From Heliocidaris erythrogramma (Eukaryota > Echinodermata > Echinoidea > Camarodonta > Echinometridae): a DNA stretch of 64,000 nt. The stretch spans positions 63,755,606-63,819,605 of the forward strand of contig CM046854.1 of the NCBI GenBank assembly GCA_025617745.1, in the 5' to 3' direction. The notes under the pieces are model-generated. The model saw nothing but the letters and a program-made list of their open reading frames with translations, was not told where the DNA came from and made no database searches. A program made the position numbers and the translations under genes. This document shows, one piece after another, positions 52,261 to 62,900 of this stretch. The stretch's first letter is position 1, and the number at the start of each line of letters is the position of its first letter.

Positions 52261-54290
52261 AAGATGAGACGTAAGCATGTGATCAGGCCATCCGCCCCTG
52301 TGTGGAACGTTCAACGATCGGCCAGTTTGAGTACCTGTCCACCACCACCACCAAATAGTTGCATCCCTTGTAGTGGAAGTAGTCTGCACAGATACACTGG
52401 AAGGGGTAGGCTGGGGAGAGTAGGGGAGTTGGTGGGGCACTGGGGTTGGATGGTGCAATCTGGTTACACTTGGTGCAGTTTGCACGGAGAGCAGCAATCA
52501 CAGGGGTGATACCAGGCCAGAAGATCGATGCCGCAGCATGAGCTGTCAAGGAGGTGACCCCTTGGTGGGCAGCATGCAGGGCAGCATGCAGGTGAGATAG
52601 CACCTCCCGGAGGGATGGTGGTATGACTACAGGGTCCTTGTAGAGGATGACCCCATCAACTGAAGATAGTTCATCACGGAACTGAAAATATTCACGCAGT
52701 CGTTGAGGGAGTTCATGACGATACTCGGGCACGCCAGACTCAATGATGCCAAAGAGAGTCTGCATGTGTTCATCACTAGCGGTGGCCGTACAAACCCTGT
52801 CCTATGTGACTGACTTGAGGTGTAGCGAGTCCAGAGGGCACACAGCAGTGGAAAGCATGCACACTTCGACAGTATCCATGTATGGGTCCATGGTCCGTAG
52901 GTCCCCCATGAGGGTCGGGGAATGTAGGAATGATACAGGTTCTGTGTCCATTGTTGCGATATCATCAGGGAGGTCTAACTTCTCTGGCTCACCAGTCGGG
53001 TGACATGAGAGGCAGTCCGTGGCACGATGGCGGATAACAGGAATGTGGACCATGCGGAATCTGTAACGGAGTGACTTCGGGGATTGGGGATATCCTCCAA
53101 GCCCGTATCAGCAAAGATCTTGAGTAACGGCTTGTGATCAACAGCGATGATGAGATCCTCACATCCCAACACAAAGTATCGTGCCTTGTCAAGGGCATCC
53201 ACTACGGCAAGGGCCTCGCCTTCCACAGGTGCATACTGTGATTCAGCAGCGTGGGTGAACCAACTGCCAACGAGCGTAATCTTCCAACCTACGGCACAGC
53301 AGAAGGGGATCGTGCCTTCGCAGACACAGTATTTCTGCAGAAGCCAGAAGCCAGAAGCCGATGCCATTCTTAAACCAGTCTGTGGCGAGACAAGTAAGTC
53401 TGCGTGGGTCAAAGATCCTCACACCATCTTCAATCTCACTAGTGATGACAGCCTTGGTCTCATCAAAGGCAGACTGGAGGGCGGGAGTCCAGACAAATGG
53501 GGTACTATGCTTGAGAAGCTGACAAAATGGTAGCATCTGCTCTGTCAGCTGAATGTGTATGACACCTGGTTGACAAGCCCGAACCATGACCGTACATCAG
53601 TAATGTTAGTGGGCGTTGGAAAGTCAAGGATTGCCTGCAGGTACTTCTGGCATGGCTGTACACTCTCGGTGGTGATCTCGAAGCCTGCAAAGTCGACGAC
53701 ATCGGCACCGAAGGTGAACTTGTTGGGATTGAGGACAATCTCGTTCCTTCTGCAGATATTCAGCCACTCAACAGGTCATTGTGTTTGCCCAAAGTAGGAC
53801 GTCATCCACACATTTCCTCTTGTTTGGGATGGCCGACACGATCTCATCATAGCGCCTTGTATAGCCATCGCCAGAGGCAATGTATCCCTGAGGTGCGGTC
53901 TTGTAGCGGTACCTTCCCCAAGGCGTCATGAACATCATGAGATGGCGATCCTCATGGCAGATGGGGACACTGTGATATCCATTCCATGCATCACAGTTTT
54001 CTTTTTGCCTTGTGGCACCGACCTGGCTTGAAGAAAAGGGGATTGGGTGTGGTGTGTCTCTCTCAGGGCCTGGAAGTCAACAGTCCGCCTTGGTTTGCCA
54101 TCATTCTTAGCACACACCACCATCCTATGACACCATGTGACCGGCTCGCCGAGTGGCACAGGTTCAAGCACACCCAGCTGAACATCGTGATCCAATCCAG
54201 CCTTGACCGCATCTCGCCAGTGTAGAGGCCCCCGCACGGGTGTGTGATGTGCAATAGGCTCTGCTTCTTGGTCGACCATTAGGTTCATCG

Positions 54291-54311
54291 GGGGGGGGGG
54301 GGGGGGGGGGC
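54291..54311. repeat. G homopolymer inside the Gypsy element
   Basis: About 21 G on the plus strand between the protease-linker and RT parts; on the minus strand it creates a poly-Pro stretch in the frame. Confidence 0.95.
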
Positions 54312-55817
54312 GTCTATGAGAGGCAGGGGCTGGTATTCACAGGTGTTGCATCTGCTGCTCTTGTAATAGTCAAGGAGATATTGCTGCAACTTGGCAGGGT
54401 TGGCCTCGCAGGGAAAGGAAGCATGGTGGGGGAGGTGGTGGCGGCCTCTGAGTTCGAGGGCAGGCACAGGTTTTCTCCGCAGAGACCCCCTTGAGAGCTG
54501 CAGCAGTGTCAACCAGGCATGCTTCCTGTGTTTCGCCAAGTCATGGGAAACTGCCTGAGATGATTTCCAGGTCAACGCAAGCTTCCTTGCTGAGGAGCTG
54601 TCGGTGACATACATCATCTGTCTCGACTCGACGGTGTGACCGAGGGAACCCTCGCCGGACAAACGGAGCGGAATGCGCCTAGAATCCTGACGCCCCCTTT
54701 AGTAGCAGTGCGCATCTTCATGTTGATAGGGATGAGGTCCTGCTGACGTAAACCAAGGCGGCGAATAACCTTCATGCCAGCCAGACAGCTCTCAGCCATA
54801 GCGGGGATGGAGTGAGGCAGCGATGGGGAAGAGAGGCTAAACCAAGGCTAAACCCTAGGGCTTCATAGTCACTAGGAACAGTCCGAACAGTCACATCTAT
54901 GAAGGGTTGGGGATGGATCAGAAGGAATCAAAGGCAGCATTCTTATGTCAATCTGGGGTTGTTGCAGGTGAACGTCGTGGTTTGTCCTCCATGTCGTGAA
55001 GTCTGTCACAGTGCCCGCATTTGTGTCCATAGGCGTCACACTGTGTCCTACGGATGCGAGCGGGGCACTTTGTACATGTCCCTTCTTGCCACAGGAGGCA
55101 CACAAGTCCTGTTTCTCCTTGACATTTGTCTGCGTGGCCTTCTGGTATGAGCTGCTGGTTGAGTTCACAGTTTGAGAGTCTGGTAGGGACGACGCAGAGC
55201 GCTTGCGTGCTTCCTTTGCCTCAATGAACTGGAAGATATCCTCTAAGCTCATGTCCTGGTTCTTGTCTCCCAAAAGGTCAAGCTAGATTTCAGGGTCAGC
55301 AATTCCCCTGCTCAGGGCATCCCGCAATATCTCATCTGTGTAGTGGACATCAGTGGAGCAGTTGGGGCACTAAACAATAAATTTACAGATGCCAGCTTGA
55401 CATCGTAGACGGGCTCCAAAACTGCGTACTGTTTCGTCTCGGTCTTGACGCATGTTGTGGAGTGCCACACGAGCAACCATAGTGTTCTCCTCACGTACGG
55501 CAAGCTTCTTGATGGCTGCCAGCACTGCTACTTTGGACTTCGAGGTGAGGCTACCACCAGCGGATCTTGTCCTTGCGAAAGGGCTCATCGCAGCAGTCCA
55601 GCAACTGCACAACCCTGTCCTTGCCGTCTATCTTGGTGGCTTCCACATAGTCGGACCATCGAGAAGTAAAGTAGGCCCAGTCTTCACTTGTGCTAGCAGC
55701 GGTTATGGTAGGCCTCTTGACTCTCTCTTGACTCCTAGCCAATTACATGCAATTGTGCCTCTTATATATATGCATCTTATTCTCTGCCTGCTATTGCTCA
55801 AAAGCAAACTTTTAATT

Positions 55818-56070
55818 GGCATTTTTTTTCTTTATCTCTTTTTTCTTTCTCTCTTTTTTTTTTTCTTTTTCTTCTCCTCCTCCTTCTCCTCCTCCTCCTT
55901 CTCCTCCTCCTCCTTTTTCTCCTTCTTCTTCTTCTCCTTCTCCTTCTTCTTCTCCTCCTCCTTCTTCTTCTTCTTCTCCTCTTCCTCTTCCCTTTCCTCT
56001 TCCTTTTCCTTTTCCTCCTCCTGGTCCTCCTGGTCGTCCTCTTCTTTCTCCTCTTTCTTCTCCTCATCAA
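55818..56070. repeat. TTC/TCC pyrimidine tract
   Basis: About 250 bases of almost pure pyrimidine with TTC and TCC triplets. Both overlapping frames (Ser/Phe/Pro; Arg/Lys on the minus strand) are artefacts. Confidence 0.97.
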
Positions 56071-56215
56071 CTGCTCGTGGGATCGCGTGCGTAAGATGCG
56101 ATATCCACGTAATTAATGTAGAGATCGATGGTGCCGAACCGCACTTTACGTTGATAATATTTGTTCATTTTGTATTATTCTTTAAGGACAATATACTGTG
56201 AATTTTCTATGATCA

Positions 56216-56583
56216 CACTTCGGCGACTCCCAGTAGTGTTCACCGGACCACTTGGCATCGTTTCATCAAACCGTCCCGACAAGTAGTCCCTGCAAGTTCA
56301 CCGTCATCCTACGCATGTTAATTTTAATAGCAGTAGAGATCAGGGTACTGGGCCCTCTTGCATAAAAAGTTGCGATTAAACGCAACTTGATTTTCAACCA
56401 ATCAGGATCGCGCATTTTGGACTTCAGCAGGGGCCTGGGGTGCTACAGCACCCCCTGGAAAAGCACAGCACCACCTGCAATTTTTTGAGGGGGTGTACAG
56501 CACCCCCTAGAAGGCTGAGGATGCTGGGGTGCTGTAGCTAAAAGTAGTTAAAAAGAGACCCTAAAACGCCGAAGACGTTTTTT

Positions 56584-56614
<31 letters not shown>

Positions 56615-56939
56615 GTTGTTGGTGTTTTTTTTTTTTTGCTTTTTGGGACTTAAAAAGAGACTAAAATGCTGAGGACATTTCTTTTTTTGCTCATAGCACT
56701 CCAATCGGGGTATTTACATTTATATAGCGCCAATATCTAGTTGCCTTATCAAAGGCATCGCCAAAGGGTCGCCAAAGGGAGCCCAATCAAATAACTTAAA
56801 AGTGAAGATAGAACACTCGCCCTATATTTATGTAACGAAAGTGGCCATTCTAGGGCGCCCATGCCAGCAGCGTTGGGTAGGTAAACTTTCCCGCGACTAT
56901 ACGTTGACTTTACATCTTTACATCGAGAGGGTCGAATTT
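56216..56939. other. Non-coding stretch with element fragments
   Basis: A GGGCCCTCTTGCATAAAAAG half-foldback with AACCAATCAGGATCGC at 56349-56410 has no clear right end. CAGCACCCCCT repeats at 56430-56530 are followed by T and G runs at 56579-56616. No gene. Confidence 0.55.
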
Positions 56940-57076
56940 GGGGAGCGTTTCATCAAGCGTTTTGTCAGTGATTTTTACCGACAACTGTTATAAGCTACTG
57001 AAATCCTTGCATCTGATTGGCTGTGAGCAACCTTGTCGGTAAAAGTCACTGACAAAACGCTTGATGAAACGCTCCC
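56940..57076. mobile_element. GGGGAGCGTTTCATCA foldback MITE, copy E
   Basis: 137-bp foldback in the same orientation as copy C; ends GGGGAGCGTTTCATCAAG and CTTGATGAAACGCTCCC are almost perfect. Confidence 0.97.
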
Positions 57077-57779
57077 GTGTAGTGCAGTCTGCTGTGAATT
57101 GTTCAAACACCAACCACAAAACACCCAACCTGCACTTCTTTTGATTTCCCCAAACAAAAATATATAGTCTAAATTCTAATTAAGCCACATTTCAGTATAA
57201 TTCAACTAGATCCCTTTACTGTGCAGTGAGTCTTAGAGAAAAAATCCTAAAACAAAGTGATTGTGACCACAGTATGTGCACTATGACAATAATTGTTTTC
57301 TAAGTTTCTTATATTTTTCCCTAGGCTAAAGATGTCTCATTCCACTCGCACGAACGTGCCCATAATTTAAACAAAATCGGGCAACATTTAGTAAAACGTT
57401 ATCAGATAGAAAGGGGCACTTTTAATTCGGGTACTTGTAAAACTCTGGACTCTGTGCCCCTACCCCCACACCCACACACACATTTTATAAGAAGACAGAG
57501 TGCCTGACTGTTGTAACATTTGATCTGTTTAGCATGGTATGTTCAGCTCCATCTGTATATAAAAACAATTTCATGTTATATCACTTCATATTATATTCTT
57601 ATCTTACTTTTTTTATTTACTATTATTCTTATCTTATCGTTATTGTACCACATACATACCACAGGAGGGTGATTGCATAAACTTAAAGTAAACAAACCCG
57701 GAGCTCCCCCCCCCCCCTTGTGTGTGTGTGTGTGTGTTGATTATTTTTACCTATTGTTCATCTTTTGAAAAACCAATAT
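57077..57779. other. Non-coding stretch
   Basis: AT-rich. Holds (TG)n at 57720-57738 and a C run at 57709. No gene recognised. Confidence 0.45.
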
Positions 57780-57869
57780 AAGGCCTACATTTTAAAAATT
57801 ATATTTAAGTGTAAAGAGAATGGATATCGGACATGGGACAACAGTGTGATAGTTACATGTCCCCTGTTG

Positions 57870-58640
57870 AATATACCCCCCCCCCGGGCCCCGGCTTTTT
57901 CTCTCCCCTCCTCATTAAACTTATGGAATGCAAGTAAAAAATATATGTTGATCTTTGATGATGCATATTGTTCTGTACATCACAAAATTTGCAAACATTT
58001 GATCTGAATATGTGTCATATATTTTTAAATATTTTTTTGTAATTATTTTATTTTACCTGCCAAGCCCCGCCCCTAAAAAAAACCTTTGGAGTCTGATTCG
58101 GGGGGGGGGGGGGGGGGGGGGGTAGGGTTTACTAAAAAAAAATTTCGCCAAACTTCCAAAAAACGCTCAGTAAAGGGGTTATGGGGCCCAGTTTCCCTCC
58201 ATAATTCCCTGACAAGCAAAAAAAAAAAAAAAATAAAAACCGGCGCCAAAAATGTGGGGGGGGGGGGGCGGACCCCCGCGACCCCCTCTGGATCCGCCTA
58301 TGCATCATCAGTCAATCATCAGTCACCTAAAACAATCCAAACAATAGACACAGGCTATCCCTCAGTTTAGCAGCTGCTCACAATTAGCATCGCGTGTTTT
58401 AATATAATGCCAACTCATAAACTCTCAATCACAATAGCAGATCTAGATGCTATGTCAAAAATGCTCCAGTATCACAGGAAAAGAAAATTCTGTTGTATGA
58501 AAACACACGATGCTATTGCACATGAGCAAAATATTAAAAAATATATATGACACATATTCAGATCAAATGCTGGTTGTAAATTTTGTGATGTATAGAACAA
58601 TATACCCATCATCAAAGATCAGCTTGCATATTTCATAGGT
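57870..58640. mobile_element. Long foldback with a nested GGATCC-family fragment
   Basis: The left arm near 57945-58035 (GATCTTTGATGATGCATATT...GATCTGAATATGTGTCATAT) and right arm near 58545-58625 (ATATGACACATATTCAGATC...CATCATCAAAGATC) are inverted. Between them, 58080-58300 holds G runs, GGGGCCCAGTTTCCCTCCAT and CTGGATCCGCCTATG, a member of the 47333-type family. Confidence 0.75.
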
Positions 58641-59985
58641 CCTTTATTTTTTCGATCCCTTTCCCTCTCCTGAATTGTACAAATCGGGGGAGTGTCCTAT
58701 CTTCCCTTTTAAAATCTTTGCATTTGGCCCAATCTAGCTGGCGCGCGCTGGCCGGTACTACGCACGTACTTACACTCCTATGGGCGCTGTTTCATCTGTG
58801 TATCGCGCCGTGACGTAATCACTGCGCGAGAGAGCACTGTAGGTGGCCAGGAAGCCCATTCATTTGTGTGTAATTTACTGGTCATATTTCTTATATTTTC
58901 TTTTTGACTGCAGTTTTCCCGATGTAATGGTATACTTTTATTGAAAATTCAATACCTTCTTGTAATATAATATGTGTCGCAATGGATACTCATTTTTTTT
59001 CTTTCTTTCCCAACGTTCTGAATTTGGGCATCACAGGTAAATTTATTCCATTCACCTACGTGTTATAGTGGGCGACATTTTGCCCAGATAATCGGACACA
59101 GGTAGGTGAAAATGCCATTATGTTAAAAGCATCACCCTCATATCGAATATAACTTGACTCATATAAAAGTACTGGATATTTCTGAGCTATTTCCCACTCT
59201 CTTGAGTCCAATGTGAATAGATATTCATGAATATGATCATCATACATTCGCAAAAACAGCTAATTCATCAAAGCGCGACGCACCCTAACCGTACGCCGAG
59301 AGTGCGGGCCCGGCGTCAAGGTCAATCTCTCGTTGACTTGGCTCCCCGGTTTTGCAAAGAAACATGGAGAAATTTAGCTTTTAAAAAATAATTGTGTAAC
59401 TCAACAAAAAATAAACGAATGATAAAATGACAAATATATTTCTGATTATACTGCTAAAGTTTTCATAATCATAGGATCAGCACAATTACAAATGTAAATA
59501 TTTAAGCTGTACTATTCCCCTTCTCATCTGAAAAAGTACGCGAAAGTACTGAGCCACCCACGGAGTGGGGCTGGCTTTTGATGCCGACACGCTTGGCGTA
59601 CGGTCTCGTGGCGCTTCGATGGAAAGCCGTTTCTGCAGCTCGCTGTCTCAGATCAAAGTTTGTATTGTCTGAAATATCTGCAAACATCGGACTTGAAAGT
59701 GGAAATAACTCTTTAAGAATATACTTCGAGAGAACATATCATAGCTTAAATTCGATATGAAGATGATTCCTTGAACATAATTCCTTTTAACCAACCTGTT
59801 GCCACATGTGGGAGCAAAAAAGAAGAAAAATTTGTATTTTTCTATTAGATTTCGTGCTCACTAGCTCTGCGAGAAAAAATGGGTTGAGGCTATGTTGGCG
59901 TCATTTGGGCAGCTATTGAACGAGCAATTATGAATATTCATAAGTACGGGCGCGCCGCGCTAATTTAATCGCGCTCGCTCTGAAA
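58641..59985. other. CpG-containing non-coding stretch
   Basis: CpG-rich islands at 58738-58840 (with TGACGTAATCACTGCGCG, which contains a CRE-like TGACGTAA), 59266-59350 and 59530-59630. These could be promoter DNA or old repeats. No exon was supported, although CATCACAG|GTAAAT at 59031 looks like a splice site. Confidence 0.4.
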
Positions 59986-62900
59986 TGCCAAAATTACGCC
60001 AATAATGCTGGAATCGCGCCAGTCTCACTGTACTTTGTCAAAAATATGAAACAAGAAGAAAATGAAAAGTCGGAATTTTTTTTTTAAAAAAAAAAAAAAA
60101 AATTTCCATTCTTTTAGGTGATTTCAATTGTAAAAACAAAGAAATGCCAAAATTACGCCAATAATGCTGGAATCGCGCCAGTCTTACTGTACTTTGTCAA
60201 ATATGAAACAATAACAAAATGAAAAGTCGGAAAAGTTCTATTCGTTTACATTTATTGATATCTTATGGGTTGGATATCATTTTGTACATTGAATCTCACA
60301 ATATGACACCTTTATTTCCATTCTTTTAGGTGATTTCAATTGTAAAAACAAAGAAATGCCAAAATTACGCCAATAATGCTGGAATCCCGCCAGTCTTAAT
60401 GTACTTTGTCAAATATGAAACAAGAAGAAAATGAAAAGTCGGATTTTTTTTTTTTAAAAACATTTATCGATATCTTATGGGTTGGATATCATTTTGTACA
60501 TTGAATCTCACAATATGACACCTTTATTTCCATTCTTTTAGGTGATTTCAATTGTAAAAACAAAGAAATGCCAAAATTACGCCAATAATGCTGGAATCGC
60601 GCCAGTCTTACTGTACTTTGTCAAATATGAAACAAGAAGAAAATGAAAAGTCGGAAAAGTTCTATCTGTTTACATTTATTGATATTTTAAGGGTTGGATA
60701 TCATTTTGTACATTAAATCTCACAATATGACACCTTTATTTCCATTCTTTTAGGTGATTTCAATTGTAAAAACAAAGAAATGCCAAAATTACGCCAATAA
60801 TGCTGGAATCGCGCCAGTCTTACTGTACTTTGTCAAATATGAAACAAGAAGAAAATGAAAAGTCGGAAAAGTTCTATCTGTTTACATTTATTGATATTTT
60901 AAGGGTTGGATATCATTTTGTACATTTTATCTCACAATATGACACCTTTATTTCCATTCTTTTAGGTGATTTCAATTGTAAAAACAAAGAAATGCCAAAA
61001 TTACGCCAATAATGCTGGAATCGCGCCAGTCTTACTGTACTTTGTCAAATATGAAACAATAACAAAATGAAAAGTCGGAAAAGTTCTATCTGTTTACATT
61101 TATTGATATCTTATGGGTTGGATATCATTTTGTACATTGAATCTCACAATATGACACCTTTATTTCCATTCTTTTAGGTGATTTCAATTGTAAAAACAAA
61201 GAAATGCCAAAATTACGCCAATAATGCTGGAATCGCGCCAGTCTTACTGTACTTTGTCAAATATGAAACAAGAAGAAAATGAAAAGTCGGAAAAGTTCTA
61301 TCTGTTTACATTTATTGATATTTTAAGAGTTGGATATCATTTTGTACATTAAATCTCACAATATGACACCTTTATTTCCATTCTTTTAGGTGATTCCAAT
61401 TGTAAAAACAAAGAAATGCCAAAATTACGCCAATAATGCTGGAATCGCGCCAGTCTCACTGTACTTTGTCAAAAATATGAAACAAGAAGAAAATGAAAAG
61501 TCGGAATTTTTTTTTAAAAAACATTTATTGATATCTCATGGGTTGGATATCATTTTGTACATTGAATCTCACAATATGACACCTTTATATCCATTCTTTT
61601 AGGTGATTTCAATTGTAAAAACAAAGAAATGCCAAAATTACGCCAATAATGCTGGAATCGCGCCAGTCTTACTGTACTTTGTCAAATATGAAACAAGAAG
61701 AAAATGAAAAGTCGGATTTTATTTTTTTAAAAACATTTATCGATATCTTATGGGTTGGATATCATTTTGTACATTGAATCTCACAATATGACACCTTTAT
61801 TTCCATTCTTTTAGGTGATTTCAATTGTAAAAACAAAGAAATGCCAAAATTACGCCAATAATGCTGGAATCCCGCCAGTCTTAATGTACTTTGTCAAATA
61901 TGAAACAAGAAGAAAATGAAAAGTCGGATTTTTTTTTTTTTTTAAACATTTATCGATATCTTATGGGTTGGATATCATTTTGTACATTGAATCTCACAAT
62001 ATGACACCTTTATTTCCATTCTTTTAGGTGATTTCAATTGTAAAAACAAAGAAATGCCAAAATTACGCCAATAATGCTGGAATCGCGCCAGTCTTACTGT
62101 ACTTTGTCAAATATGAAACAAGAAGAAAATGAAAAGTCGGAAAAGTTCTATCTGTTTACATTTATTGATATTTTATGGGTTGGATATCATTTTGTACATT
62201 GAATCTCACAATATGACACCTTTATATCCATTCTTTTAGGTGATTTCAATTGTAAAAACAAAGAAATGCCAAAATTACGCCAATAATGCTGGAATCGCGC
62301 CAGTCTTACTGTACTTTGTCAAATATGAAACAAGAAGAAAATGAAAAGTCGGAAAAGTTCTATCTGTTTACATTTATTGATATTTTAAGGGTTGGATATC
62401 ATTTTGTACATTAAATCTCACAATATGACACCTTTATTTCCATTCTTTTAGGTGATTTCAATTGTAAAAACAAAGAAATGCCAAAATTACGCCAATAATG
62501 CTGGAATCGCGCCAGTCTTACTGTACTTTGTCAAATATGAAACAATAACAAAATGAAAAGTCGGAAAAGTTCTATTCGTTTACATTTATTGATACTTATG
62601 GGTTGGATATCATTTTGTACATTGAATCTCACAATATGACACCTTTATTTCCATTCTTTTAGGTGATTTCAATTGTAAAAACAAAGAAATGCCAAAATTA
62701 CGCCAATAATGCTGGAATCCCGCCAGTCTTAATGTACTTTGTCAAATATGAAACAAGAAGAAAATGAAAAGTCGGATTTTTTTTTTTTAAAAACATTTAT
62801 CGATATCTTATGGGTTGGATATCATTTTGTACATTGAATCTCACAATATGACACCTTTATTTCCATTCTTTTAGGTGATTTCAATTGTAAAAACAAAGAA

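Larger units (their letters stand above)
51094..55742 (-). mobile_element. Decayed Ty3/Gypsy gag-pol region
   Basis: Minus-strand frames, broken by many frameshifts, carry in order: a Gag N-terminus (SEDWAYFTSRWSDYVEATK, from 55742), a second Gag block (HNMRQDRDETVRSFGARLRC), a zinc-knuckle region at about 54990-55110 (CASCGKKGH then, one frame away, CPARIRRTQCDAYGHKCGHC), a protease-to-RT linker (QDLIPINMKMRTATKGGVRI), RT (KPRRTVDFQALRE; DDVLLWA near 53790), RNase H (PVEGEALAVVDAL; IIAVDHKPLLKIF), an integrase zinc domain and the first catalytic block (QCICADYFHYKGCNYLVVVV), and a chromatin-distal tail (GSGRVTLRNRKFLRKYVPVH). The polyprotein stops at 51094-51096 (TAG). No ATG opens Gag: the codon at 55742 is TTG. 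The element cannot encode a full product. A GA tract and TATATATAA lie upstream of gag. Confidence 0.95.

Noticed and set aside
55798-56201. Long Arg/Lys-rich (minus) and Ser/Phe-rich (plus) frames
   Set aside because: Artefacts of the TTC/TCC tract.
56100-56216. TGTGATCA at 56215 as the start of a matching 5' LTR
   Set aside because: Only the first 8 bases match the 3' LTR; the following 100 bases are unrelated.
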